A stretch of 35,585 nt of DNA, taken from positions 1-35,585 of the forward strand of contig CAIXTT010000312.1 of assembly GCA_903922455.1 (NCBI GenBank), read 5' to 3'. The translations under genes and the position numbers were made by a program. Shown here piece by piece: positions 24,496 through 33,818 of this stretch. This stretch comes from an uncultured Bacteroidota bacterium (GTDB lineage Bacteria; Bacteroidota; Bacteroidia; AKYH767-A; OLB10). Within the stretch, counting starts at the first letter, position 1; every line of letters begins with the position of its first letter. The notes beneath the pieces are model-generated. The model was given only the letters and a program-made list of their open reading frames with translations, was not told where the DNA came from and did not search any database.

Positions 24496-25956
24496 TTAGA
24501 ATTGAAAGTAGATAAAGGATACTTCTCCAAAAAATCCAAATAAGATGATGGAGGCAACCATAAATGAATAAAGAAGATATTTCATATAAGGTTTAGATAA
24601 AAGAATTTTCCCTTTGATGATTTTATCGACGAACGGATCTATAACATAAAATATTCCCATCAAGAGCATAATGAATAGTATTCTGCTGAAATTTTTTGGA
24701 TTATCTGCAAGAGTGCTAATTGATTCAATGAAAGTTTGAATTGAATATTCGCCATATCCAATTTTATGAATGATGGTAGTAGCGTCCTGTATGCTATTTG
24801 CTCTGAAAAAAATCCAGGCGAAACAGACCAATTGAATTGTAATAAATACATTTAATACATGAAGTAGTTTATTTTTTTTAAAAAAGTTTATTTTTCTCTT
24901 TTCAAAAAAATCATCTTTCACAATGGCAAACATCAAGAAAATGCCATGCAGCGCCCCCCATACCACATAGGTCCAGTTGGCGCCATGCCAAATTCCACTG
25001 ATTAGAAAAACTAAAAATAAATTGAGCAACCATCTGGACTTTCCTACACGATTTCCTCCTAACGGAATATAAAGGTAATCGCGAAACCATGAGCTTAATG
25101 AAATATGCCATCGACTCCAAAATTCTTTTATACTGGCCGATAAATAGGGTGTTCTGAAATTTTCCATCAAATCATAACCCATTACACGAGCAGCACCAAT
25201 CGCCATATCGCTATAGCCCGAAAAATCACAGTAAATTTGAAATGCGAAAAAGTAGGAGGTAAGCAGTAACGTCATTCCAGTATGATCTTCTGGGTTGGTA
25301 TAAGCTGTATTCACTAGGCCGGCTAAGTTATCTGCAATGACAACTTTTTTAAATAATCCCCAGATCATCATTTGTAAACCACTACTAAATCTTTGATAAT
25401 CGAAACTTTGTTTTTGATGAAATTGATGTAATATGTTTTGTGGTCGTTCAATAGGTCCTGCAACCAATTGAGGATAAAACATTACATAAAGTGCATAAAT
25501 TCCAAAATGTTTTTCTGCCTTTTGTCTTCCATAATACACTTCAAAGGTGTAACTCATGGCTTGAAAGGTATGAAAGGATAATCCAATGGGTAATGCAATT
25601 CCTAAATAACGAAGTGCTGTAGCTTTATCAAATAGCTCCAAAGAAAATTCATTAATATTATCTAAAAAGAAATTGTAATATTTAAAAACAGCAAGTACAC
25701 CAATGTTAGCAATTAAACTACATATCAAGTAAATTTTTTTCCTTTTCGGATCAACTGTTTTTTCTAAATAAATTCCTGCAAAGTAATCAATAATGATGGT
25801 GCCAAACAATATTAATATATATACCGGAATAAAGAACATATAGAAAAAGCAACTGGCGGTTAATAGTAGTGACCATCGAAAACGATGTGGCATTACGAAA
25901 AATAGAATCGTAACAATTGGAAAAAATAACAGAAATTCGAATGAATTAAATAACAT
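24496..25956 (-). CDS. MBOAT family O-acyltransferase (AlgI-like)
   Basis: A 486-residue integral membrane enzyme with about 10 or more hydrophobic helices. It belongs to the AlgI/DltB branch of the MBOAT superfamily: FYMFFIPVYILILFG near the start, YPQLVAGPIERP in the first third, and FWSRWHISLSSWFRDYLYIPLGG (about 275-297). The almost invariant catalytic His is in ISGIWHGANWTY (about 320). Such proteins move an acyl group from cytoplasmic acyl-CoA across the membrane for O-acetylation of a polysaccharide. Its SGNH partner follows after 3 bp. Length fits the family (450-520). It begins 90 bp after the ABC exporter stop, with a hairpin in that gap. Confidence 0.94.
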   Translation of the reverse strand: MLFNSFEFLLFFPIVTILFFVMPHRFRWSLLLTASCFFYMFFIPVYILILFGTIIIDYFAGIYLEKTVDPKRKKIYLICSLIANIGVLAVFKYYNFFLDNINEFSLELFDKATALRYLGIALPIGLSFHTFQAMSYTFEVYYGRQKAEKHFGIYALYVMFYPQLVAGPIERPQNILHQFHQKQSFDYQRFSSGLQMMIWGLFKKVVIADNLAGLVNTAYTNPEDHTGMTLLLTSYFFAFQIYCDFSGYSDMAIGAARVMGYDLMENFRTPYLSASIKEFWSRWHISLSSWFRDYLYIPLGGNRVGKSRWLLNLFLVFLISGIWHGANWTYVVWGALHGIFLMFAIVKDDFFEKRKINFFKKNKLLHVLNVFITIQLVCFAWIFFRANSIQDATTIIHKIGYGEYSIQTFIESISTLADNPKNFSRILFIMLLMGIFYVIDPFVDKIIKGKILLSKPYMKYLLYSFMVASIILFGFFGEVSFIYFQF

Positions 25957-25980
25957 GAATTTTGATACCTTTTTCTACGA

Positions 25981-26008
25981 AAAAAAACAAAATTGGTTTT
26001 GTTTTTTT
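25981..26008 (-). terminator. AT-rich hairpin after the ABC transporter gene
   Basis: A perfect 12-bp stem (25981-25992 with 25997-26008) with a 4-base ttgg loop lies about 40 nt past the ABC stop, in the gap before the MBOAT gene. On the - strand the stem ends in a run of T, so it looks like a partial terminator or attenuator. The stem has only one G:C pair, so it may be weak. Confidence 0.45.
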
Positions 26009-26046
26009 AAGCTTGTAAATTAAAATCTAACTGATGAAATCGTAAA

Positions 26047-27873
26047 TTATACTACTTTTTCTAACAGTTCATGATATTTATATACTCCTGATATTTTACC
26101 CTCAGTCAGTTCATATATTCTATTGCAGTTTTTTAGCGTAGTTACTCGATGTGCTATAATAAATATTGTCTTGTTAACTTCAGATAATGAGTCAATTGCC
26201 TCGCTTACCTCTTGTTCTGTCTGGTTATCTAAGGCAGATGTGGCTTCGTCAAATATTAAAATTTCTGCATTGCGATATAAGGATCGTGCAATGCTAATTC
26301 TTTGTTTTTGACCCCCCGATAATCGTGAACCACGCTCACCAATAATCGTTTGGAGACCATTGGGCAATGAGTTAATTAAATCTTCTAATGAAGCTTGCTT
26401 AATCGCCTGTTTTAATCGAAAAGGGTCTGGATTTTCATCCCCAAAGGTGATATTGTCACTTATTGAGGCGTCCATTAGGAAAATATCTTGCTTGACATAG
26501 CCTAATAAATTTCTCCAAGACTGCTGATTGTCCGCTTCAATCTTTACTTGATCTATATAGATTCCACCTTTTTGTTCGTTGTAAAACCGAAGTAAAATAT
26601 TCATCAATGTGGTTTTTCCAGAACCCGATACCCCAACAATTCCAATTTTTTCTCCGCGTTTTACGATCATGGAAATGTCTTTTAACATATCACTTTGCTC
26701 GTTCGGAAAACGGAAAAATAAATTTTTTATCTCGATAGCATTTTCAAATGCCATTTTGCTATCATCTTTGTTTGAAATAATTTCATGCGAAAGTTCAGGA
26801 TAGATGGATATGTTTTGCATCGCAGTCATGTTTTTTCGAATGTACATGAAGGAAGAAATAATCCTGTTTAGTGACGGCATTAATCGATAGGCTGCAGCAG
26901 CAAACAAACTGATCATAACAATAGCTTTTTCACTATTATCAGTAAGGAATATAGCATAAATAAAAATGAGAACCACTCCTAACAATGCAACCAACTCATT
27001 AGCGCGTAAGGGAATTAAATTGGGCAGATGGGATGCCATATTTAATTGATGATATTTCTTTTGAGTCTTTAAAAATTCATCTCGGTAATGCGCTTCTTTA
27101 TTGGCTAGTTTGATGTCAGCATAGCCTCCTATTGTTTGAGAAATAGACCCCAATGAAATTGGAAATAATCGATTCATTTCTTCTCCAATACGGGTTACTC
27201 TGTTTCTCAGTAGCGCATAAATTAACCAGGTAGAAGGCCCAATGATAATGGTAATGAAAAGAAAAAGTTTGATGTCATACCATGCAATTCCACTCACAAT
27301 AAGTAATAGTATTGAAAATTCTGAAATTAACATAATCGTAGGCATTACTACCCAGGTCACATATGATAATGGATTGTTCAAAATGTGGTGCGTAATAACA
27401 CTGCTTTTCATTCCTGTGAATTGATGAAACTCAAGGTTGAAATATTTATTGAATTGCTTACGTGTGATGTTGTACGCGAGCGTACCCGTAAATCGAGTTT
27501 CTAAGTAATTCACAAAAATTCCATAAACACTTTTTAATATGAAAAAGCTAAGTACACTTAAAATCATGACAAGAAGAAATTGTTTTTCCGACTCAAAATG
27601 AAAATAATTATAGATTGCATTTAAGTATTCATTGGAATGAATGATGGAAGTATCCGTAACCAATTTTATTAACGGCAGTATTGATGCAATACCAAAAACA
27701 TCAAGGATCGCAGAAGAAAATATTAAAACGATGAGGATGGCCGCCTTTTTTCTCATAGGCCCGTCCAAGTGCATTTTAAAACTCCTTATGACCAAATGAA
27801 GTATCCCCTTTTCTTTTGTAGAGGCCTCACCAAAATTTTGATTTCCCAAGTTATCTTTCAATTTCGAACTCAT
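26047..27873 (-). CDS. ABC exporter, candidate lipid-linked oligosaccharide flippase (MsbA/PglK-like)
   Basis: A 608-residue half-transporter with the membrane domain (about 40-340, six helices) fused to an ATPase domain (about 370-600). Walker A is VSGSGKTTLM (about 420), the signature LSGGQKQRISIARS (about 515-528), Walker B ILIFDEATSALD, and the switch His is in IIAHRVTT. The fusion and length match MsbA- and PglK-type exporters. No Wzx flippase is visible in the window, so this protein is the best candidate for moving the undecaprenyl-linked repeat unit to the periplasm. Lipid A or another lipid export is the alternative. It follows the BY-kinase gene after 16 bp. Confidence 0.9.
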   Translation of the reverse strand: MSSKLKDNLGNQNFGEASTKEKGILHLVIRSFKMHLDGPMRKKAAILIVLIFSSAILDVFGIASILPLIKLVTDTSIIHSNEYLNAIYNYFHFESEKQFLLVMILSVLSFFILKSVYGIFVNYLETRFTGTLAYNITRKQFNKYFNLEFHQFTGMKSSVITHHILNNPLSYVTWVVMPTIMLISEFSILLLIVSGIAWYDIKLFLFITIIIGPSTWLIYALLRNRVTRIGEEMNRLFPISLGSISQTIGGYADIKLANKEAHYRDEFLKTQKKYHQLNMASHLPNLIPLRANELVALLGVVLIFIYAIFLTDNSEKAIVMISLFAAAAYRLMPSLNRIISSFMYIRKNMTAMQNISIYPELSHEIISNKDDSKMAFENAIEIKNLFFRFPNEQSDMLKDISMIVKRGEKIGIVGVSGSGKTTLMNILLRFYNEQKGGIYIDQVKIEADNQQSWRNLLGYVKQDIFLMDASISDNITFGDENPDPFRLKQAIKQASLEDLINSLPNGLQTIIGERGSRLSGGQKQRISIARSLYRNAEILIFDEATSALDNQTEQEVSEAIDSLSEVNKTIFIIAHRVTTLKNCNRIYELTEGKISGVYKYHELLEKVV

Positions 27874-27889
27874 TATATTTCTTTAAAAA

Positions 27890-30193
27890 TCAAGTATAGT
27901 AACCACCACCATACCCTGCAGGTATATTTTTTGTGTTTACATTGTTTAAAATAAAACTTAAATGCTTGATCTGATTTTTTTCTACAATCTGATGGGCGAT
28001 GTCGATAAAATCACGCTTGGTATATCCTGCTTTTACAACGTATAAATTTAAGTCAGCATGTTTCATAAACACTAATGCGTCAGAGAGCAATCCAACTGGC
28101 GGAGTGTCAATGATGATGTATTCATAATGTAATCTCAACTCTTCAATCAATTGTTCCATCATCGGATCAACAATTAATTCGGACGCATTCGGTGTCCGCG
28201 GACCCGTGAGAATAACTTGTAGATTATCGATAGGAGTATCTTTTATAATTTGATTCATGTTCGCTTTTCCAACTACATAAGAGGTTACTCCTATATCATT
28301 TTGTAAGTTGAATGCATTTGCTTGCTTCGGTTTGTGTAAGTCTAAGTCAACTAATATTACTTTTCTTCTCGCTTTAGCTAAAGTAATGGCTACATTTACT
28401 GCGCAAAAAGTTTTTCCTTCACTCGCAACAGAAGAGGTAACTAATAAAACTTTATTCTTGACTTTAGGAGCAAAATAACTGAGATTAGTCCGTATCACCC
28501 TAAACGCCTCCGCAACTTGCGACTGCGGGAATTTGTCTACTACTAAATATTCATTCTCTGCCTCTTTAGTTGATCCTATCACTCCTATGATTGGTAAATT
28601 TGTTATTTCCCGGAGCTCATCTTTTGTATTTACAAAATTGTAAAACATGCTTTTTATAAAGATGACGAGCATGGATAATGCTAAACCAATACCAATTCCT
28701 ACTGCCAATGTTTGAACTAAAACCGGACGAATGGATCCATTACTATATGCAGGTTCTAAAACTGTTTTATCGGCTACTATTCCAGCTTTCGCAATAACAG
28801 TTTGTGCTCTTGTTTCTAAAAGGAATTCATAAATCTTCGCGTATATTTCAACATTTCGACTGATATTTACAATACCTCGCTGGGTTGTTGGCATTTGTCG
28901 CATCGTTGATTGATATTGCCCCAATTGCCCACTAATGCTATTAATATCATTCGTCAATTTTTTACGTACGTTTAAAACGATTCCCATAATATTTTGACGA
29001 AGAATATTGATTTGCTCATCGGTTTGCTTTACTAACGGACTACTTGCCGTACTACTAAACAACAAGTTTGTTTTTTTCTGTTGTAATGCAAAGAGTTCAT
29101 TAAAGGCACTTGATAAGGATGGATCATTTTGCTCTGCTAGTATTGCGGGCGAAATGGCCATGTCCGCATCGTTAGAAGTCAAGTATTCATATAGCATGTC
29201 AATCGACTTTAACTTAATCCCAATTCTATCTTTCTCCGACTCAAATTCTACTACTCGTTGGAACAATACACTTTGCTCACTACCTAAATTGAAAGTTGTT
29301 TTTTCGCGTTGAAACTGTTCAAGATTACTTTCAACACCATTCAGTTGTCCTTCCACCTCGTTCAATTGTCCATCAATAAACTGTAGTGTATTATCGTTTA
29401 CTTTTTTGCTGAGAGAAATACTATTTTCAATATAGATCTCCATCATCGTATTTAAAAAGTCAATCGCCTTTTCTGTAACTTCATCTTCAATAGAAATTGT
29501 AATCACCGAAGCCTCTTGTACTGGCTCAATTTTTAAAAGTGTTTTATATTTATTAATTAAATTGTTATGATTATGAAATCTGAATTGATAGGCAACTTCT
29601 CCAATCTTTGGATTTTTACTGATGATGGTTGAATCGGGCATCACTAAGAATGAAAATTTAGAGGTAATTACAGGATCGCCGAAATCTGATTCTCCCCCTT
29701 TTGTATAACTCTCAGTAACGATGTCCCAACGGAAACGGTTTTTATTTAAAATTTTAAGTGAGATGGGTACTTCATATAATGAAGCATCAATCATTTTTCC
29801 AGTTACCTCAAAAGGAGTGCCCTTGTAGACTTCACCGGTCTTTATTCTACCTTCAATATAATAGGAGATATCTAATCCTAGTTTTTTAATCGTCTCATCA
29901 ATAAAACGAGTCGATTTTAAAACCATGATCTCATTGGTTACCTCTTCACTCTCTGGAATAACAGGCAACGATTCACTCAAAGCATCTTTAAATGGATCTT
30001 TCGGTGGCTTAATCAAAATTTGAGTGGTTGCCCCATAAAACTTCGTGGCTTTGTATAAGTAAAAAATAGCCCCAGAGATTCCCAGTCCTAAAAACAAAGC
30101 AAACCACATCCAATTTTTTCCAATGGTGGTTAAAGTTCGTTTGATGTCTTTTTGGTCAATGAGACTGTTGCTTCCAATCAGTTTGTTTTCCAT
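27890..30193 (-). CDS. wzc: Wzc-like polysaccharide co-polymerase/BY-kinase
   Basis: A 767-residue inner-membrane protein that controls chain length and export by tyrosine autophosphorylation. Two membrane helices (about 28-48 and 493-517) bracket a long periplasmic Wzz domain with coiled-coil segments. The cytoplasmic kinase domain has Walker A TSSVASEGKTFCAVNVA (about 580-595), Walker A' ILVDLDLHKP (about 610-620) and Walker B YIIIDTPP (about 692-699). The C-terminus has the Tyr cluster AGYGGGYYT, smaller than in E. coli Wzc. It is the first gene of the - strand operon. No outer-membrane Wza gene lies next to it, unlike the common wza-wzc arrangement, so the channel must be elsewhere. Confidence 0.94.
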   Translation of the reverse strand: MENKLIGSNSLIDQKDIKRTLTTIGKNWMWFALFLGLGISGAIFYLYKATKFYGATTQILIKPPKDPFKDALSESLPVIPESEEVTNEIMVLKSTRFIDETIKKLGLDISYYIEGRIKTGEVYKGTPFEVTGKMIDASLYEVPISLKILNKNRFRWDIVTESYTKGGESDFGDPVITSKFSFLVMPDSTIISKNPKIGEVAYQFRFHNHNNLINKYKTLLKIEPVQEASVITISIEDEVTEKAIDFLNTMMEIYIENSISLSKKVNDNTLQFIDGQLNEVEGQLNGVESNLEQFQREKTTFNLGSEQSVLFQRVVEFESEKDRIGIKLKSIDMLYEYLTSNDADMAISPAILAEQNDPSLSSAFNELFALQQKKTNLLFSSTASSPLVKQTDEQINILRQNIMGIVLNVRKKLTNDINSISGQLGQYQSTMRQMPTTQRGIVNISRNVEIYAKIYEFLLETRAQTVIAKAGIVADKTVLEPAYSNGSIRPVLVQTLAVGIGIGLALSMLVIFIKSMFYNFVNTKDELREITNLPIIGVIGSTKEAENEYLVVDKFPQSQVAEAFRVIRTNLSYFAPKVKNKVLLVTSSVASEGKTFCAVNVAITLAKARRKVILVDLDLHKPKQANAFNLQNDIGVTSYVVGKANMNQIIKDTPIDNLQVILTGPRTPNASELIVDPMMEQLIEELRLHYEYIIIDTPPVGLLSDALVFMKHADLNLYVVKAGYTKRDFIDIAHQIVEKNQIKHLSFILNNVNTKNIPAGYGGGYYT

Positions 30194-30637
30194 AATGATA
30201 TAATAAATGTGAAATATTTATTCCGTATTTTGTACGTCAATAGAGCTAATTAGGTTCTTTAAAATCTCAAGAACTCCTAAAATTATTTGCGACTCTAACG
30301 TCACAAAATTAGGATTATTCTCCATCTTTAGTCTTTGATATTTAATTCTGTTTTCAACGCTTAGTTCTCTTTTTCTCGATTTAGATTGATTTAAATCGAA
30401 ATTGGGTGAAAAAACGGAACTATTTAATAGCTAGAAGTTCTACTTTTACTCTCCGTAACATACTTTCTTTTATTTGCGTTAGAAGCTATACAAATGATGT
30501 CTTTTTTTTCTGCAAATAATAAGGAAATTGAATATTAATATTTGATTATTAACTGTTTAAGTCAGAAAAAGGGAGATGATTAAAGCCCGTTGCCAACGTT
30601 TAATATTTATTTAAATCATTCAATATTTTCAAAAACC
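30194..30637. promoter_or_regulatory. divergent intergenic region with operator-like inverted repeat
   Basis: This 444-bp AT-rich region separates wzc (-) from gmd (+) and should hold promoters for both. It contains a perfect 8-bp inverted repeat, tcgattta at 30376-30383 and taaatcga at 30392-30399, with an 8-bp spacer, and a small palindrome, tagaagttcta, at 30432-30442. A weak -33/-7 pair for wzc is possible (TTG in tattgacg near 30238, then 21 bases, then TAttT). I saw no gene or RNA in it. Confidence 0.45.
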
Positions 30638-31750
30638 ATGAAAAAAGCACTTATCACAGGAATTACAGGGCAAGATGGCGCTTATTTAGCGGAACTTTTG
30701 CTCGAAAAAGGGTATGAAGTTCACGGTATTAAACGTCGAAGTTCCATGTTTAATACTCAACGAGTAGATCATCTTTACGAAGATCCACATGATAAAGGCA
30801 TTCGTTTTAAATTGCATTATGGAGATCTTACCGATTCTGTTAACATTGTTCAAATCATCAATGAAGTCCAACCCGATGAAATTTACAACCTCGGTGCCAT
30901 GTCTCACGTGCATGTTAGTTTTGATTTACCCGAATACACTGCAAATGCTGATGGATTAGGCGCACTAAGAATATTAGAAGCGGTGCGCATGTTGAAAATG
31001 ACGGATCGTTGCAAAATTTACCAAGCCTCCACCTCTGAATTATACGGATTGGTGCAAGAGATTCCGCAAAGAGAATCTACACCTTTCTATCCTAGATCTC
31101 CTTACGCAGTTGCAAAATTATATGCTTATTGGATCTTTGTGAACTATCGTGAGTCCTATAATATGTTTGCAGTAAATGGAATTTTGTTTAATCATGAATC
31201 GCCTTTGCGCGGTGAAACTTTCGTAACCCGTAAAATAACAAGAGCCGTTGCCAGAATTGCCTTAGGACTTCAAGATAAAGTCTTCATGGGTAACCTAGAT
31301 GCCAAGCGTGATTGGGGTCATGCTAAAGATTATGTAGAAGCCATGTATTTAATGTTGCAACAAGACAAGCCAGAAGATTATGTTATTGCAACTGGAATTA
31401 CTACTTCCGTTCGTGATTTTATAATTATGGCATTCCGAGAATTGGGAATTGAGTTGGAGTGGAGTGGAGAAGCTGAAAATGAAGTTGCCAAAATTAAAGC
31501 ATGTACAAATCCTGAATATGCACGACCAATCGGACAAGAAGTGGTAAGTATTGATAAACGTTACTATCGTCCAGCTGAAGTAGAATTATTGATTGGTGAT
31601 CCAACTAAAGCAAAAACACAATTAAATTGGAGACCTAAATACGATCTTCCCATGATTGTTAAAGAAATGGTTGCCGCAGATATGGAAATCTTTAAACGCG
31701 ATCGCTACTTAAAAGATGGCGGACATACCGTGATTAATTACCATGAATAA
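30638..31750 (+). CDS. gmd: GDP-mannose 4,6-dehydratase
   Basis: Converts GDP-D-mannose to GDP-4-keto-6-deoxymannose, the first step to GDP-L-fucose. The product is 370 residues, the normal family size. I chose the ATG at 30638 ([14 protein letters not shown]); the longer frame from a TTG at 30590 adds 16 unlikely residues. The NADP-binding motif is [16 protein letters not shown], with the typical [14 protein letters not shown] next. [17 protein letters not shown] supplies the catalytic Thr/Ser and Glu region, and [12 protein letters not shown] the YxxxK pair. ILFNHESP...[12 protein letters not shown] is a family signature. It points away from the EPS operon and precedes fcl after 335 bp; both should supply GDP-fucose for the polymer. 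Confidence 0.97.
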   Translation: MKKALITGITGQDGAYLAELLLEKGYEVHGIKRRSSMFNTQRVDHLYEDPHDKGIRFKLHYGDLTDSVNIVQIINEVQPDEIYNLGAMSHVHVSFDLPEYTANADGLGALRILEAVRMLKMTDRCKIYQASTSELYGLVQEIPQRESTPFYPRSPYAVAKLYAYWIFVNYRESYNMFAVNGILFNHESPLRGETFVTRKITRAVARIALGLQDKVFMGNLDAKRDWGHAKDYVEAMYLMLQQDKPEDYVIATGITTSVRDFIIMAFRELGIELEWSGEAENEVAKIKACTNPEYARPIGQEVVSIDKRYYRPAEVELLIGDPTKAKTQLNWRPKYDLPMIVKEMVAADMEIFKRDRYLKDGGHTVINYHE

Positions 31751-32085
31751 ACAATTTGAAAATTTTCCGATTTGAAAATTTGAAGATGTATTATATCGGA
31801 GCTTCGCTACAAAGAGTTTCGAATAAATTTGATGATGTATTAATTAGATTGTGATACTTCGCAATGAAGATATTATCCTGCATCTGAGCATTAGTGGAGA
31901 ACGTCTTTAAATAAGTCTGAGGTACTACTTGAATTCCCTGCTTTCATTTAAAATCAAATTTAACCATGTCCCACAGCATTTAGGCGTTGATCCAACTTCA
32001 AGTATATTAATTTTCAAATCTTCAAATTATTACACCTTCAAATTAAAAAGTTTGGTTTAAGCAAAAAAATTAAAGATTGCTAAGA
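31751..32085. repeat. 335-bp repeat-bearing gap between gmd and fcl
   Basis: Shows no gene. It starts with gaaaattttccgatttgaaa-type sequence (31753-31788) and ends with its opposite orientation (32009-32045), so aatttgaagat at 31777-31787 pairs with atcttcaaatt at 32018-32028, and gatttgaaaatt at 31769-31780 pairs with aattttcaaatc at 32009-32020. The segment tcgcaatgaaga at 31859-31870 recurs at 33158-33169 after fcl. Confidence 0.6.
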
Positions 32086-33030
32086 ATGCAAATAGACGAA
32101 AAAATATACATCGCTGGCCACCGCGGAATGGTGGGATCTGCTATTGTTCGAAATCTTCAAAAACGCGGATTTAATAATTTAATGCTGAAAACTTCATCCG
32201 AATTGGATTTGAGAAATCAAATGGCGGTGGAAGGTTTTTTTGCAGAAAATAAACCTAACTATGTTTTTCTGAGCGCAGCCAAAGTAGGAGGGATCGTTGC
32301 CAATAATACATATCGTGGCGAATTCATCTATGAGAATTTGATGATTCAAAATAATGTGATTCATTATGCTTATAAGTATGGAGTGAAGAAACTTTTGTTT
32401 TTAGGATCTTCTTGCATCTATCCTAAGATGTGCCCTCAGCCTATAAAAGAGGAGTATTTATTAAGTGGATATTTGGAAGCCACCAATGAACCGTATGCTA
32501 TCGCTAAGATTGCTGGGCTGAAGATGTGTGAGTCGTACCGAAAGCAATATGGAGTGGAGATGATCTCAGCCATGCCCACTAATCTTTATGGACCCAATGA
32601 TAATTATGATTTGAATAATTCTCATGTATTACCTGCATTGATCAGAAAGTTTCATGATGCCAAAGCGAAGAACCTCGCTTCCGTTGAAATTTGGGGAACG
32701 GGTTCGCCGATGCGTGAGTTTTTGCATGTGGATGATTTAGCGGATGCCTGTGTGTTTTTGATGGAAAATTATAGCGATGAACAACATGTTAATGTGGGAA
32801 CCGGAGTAGATGTAAGCATCAAAGAATTGGCAGAAATGGTAAAAGAGTTAGTCGGATTTAAAGGCCAACTTTTGTTTAATATCGATAAACCAGATGGCAC
32901 CCCACGCAAATTATTGGATGTTTCAAAACTTCATAAGTTGGGTTGGCAACATCGCTTGGATTTAAAAGAAGGAATTCTTTCTGTTTTATCAGAATTGGAA
33001 AAAACAGGTTGGAATTTCGATCGAAAATAG
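32086..33030 (+). CDS. fcl: GDP-L-fucose synthase
   Basis: The bifunctional epimerase/reductase (WcaG) that turns GDP-4-keto-6-deoxymannose into GDP-L-fucose with NADPH. I use the ATG at 32086 ([20 protein letters not shown]), 314 residues; the frame also opens at a TTG at 32077. The dinucleotide motif is [10 protein letters not shown], and KVGGIVANN follows. The catalytic set is [13 protein letters not shown] with the Ser/Cys residues and [13 protein letters not shown] as the YxxxK pair. The substrate region has [12 protein letters not shown] and [13 protein letters not shown]. Length and motifs match the family. Its product and that of gmd form one pathway. The upstream gap argues for a separate promoter or an mRNA with an unusually long spacer. 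Confidence 0.97.
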   Translation: MQIDEKIYIAGHRGMVGSAIVRNLQKRGFNNLMLKTSSELDLRNQMAVEGFFAENKPNYVFLSAAKVGGIVANNTYRGEFIYENLMIQNNVIHYAYKYGVKKLLFLGSSCIYPKMCPQPIKEEYLLSGYLEATNEPYAIAKIAGLKMCESYRKQYGVEMISAMPTNLYGPNDNYDLNNSHVLPALIRKFHDAKAKNLASVEIWGTGSPMREFLHVDDLADACVFLMENYSDEQHVNVGTGVDVSIKELAEMVKELVGFKGQLLFNIDKPDGTPRKLLDVSKLHKLGWQHRLDLKEGILSVLSELEKTGWNFDRK

Positions 33031-33818
33031 ACTTTTGTTTCGATGCGTTTTTTCTGAAAATTAAAATTTTAGTATAGGCATAAACGTTAGTAAATTTACC
33101 TCATAAAATCAGATAATATTATTGTATGTAATGTGATTTTGTTTTTATTTTGAAGCATCGCAATGAAGAAGTCAATTATGATCAATTTTAAACTTTCAAC
33201 ATTCAATTATAATAACCCCGTAGCATATAAAATTTTACCTAGTATTAATCGCAATCTACTTTTTTTCAGTCCTTTATGTTGGAAGAAACGAAAAAGAAAA
33301 TCAAAATGAGGTTTGAATCTTCCTAAAACACCCTTTTTTCACCTCCTCGTAATGTAGGTGAAGGGGAATTCAAAAGCAAACTTTTCATCAGTTTTAAAAT
33401 TCAATTTTTTTTAAATTCTTACAAGAATTAATTTTTTGAATCGCAATTTTTAAAATTGTTAAATCTTTTAACCATTGATTTTCAATGTAAAATTTGCCAA
33501 CTATCGTAAATAATGGGTGAAATTTTACCGAAAACTTGCATTGTATTATTGAAGCAAGTAAATTGCGTTATCAAATCCTGAAAAGGAAAATCCATTGAGT
33601 TCCTGCGAATCCTTTTGTCATTCTCGCGAAATGACCAAAGTCTTACCCTCAAAAAGTAATAGTTGTACTCTGGAAACCGGTATAAAAAATTAAGCTTAGT
33701 GAAAAAATTCTACTTCAATTATTTCCTTCCTCTGTTTCTGCGCACTTTGATAGCTATGCGTGGGGAATTCTCGTTTTTAGTAGCTTCCAATGAAATAAAT
33801 CTAATCAAAATAAATAAT
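33031..33818. other. 788-bp intergenic region with several small palindromes
   Basis: No convincing gene is present; the longest ATG frame (33163-33309, 48 codons) has no family resemblance. Structures seen are a stem around 33338-33362 (ttcacct with aggtgaa), a 7-bp palindrome at 33414-33429 (aattctt-ac-aagaatt), a 6-bp stem at 33443-33457 (caattt-tta-aaattg) and a stem at 33617-33635 (gtcatt with aatgac around tcgcga). Some may be remains of dispersed repeats or an untranslated leader for the large surface-protein gene that follows. Confidence 0.55.

Noticed and set aside
33163-33309. 48-codon frame (ATG to TGA) in the region after fcl
   Set aside because: Composition is plain AT-rich with a basic end, no visible ribosome-binding site or family pattern, and nothing to support translation.
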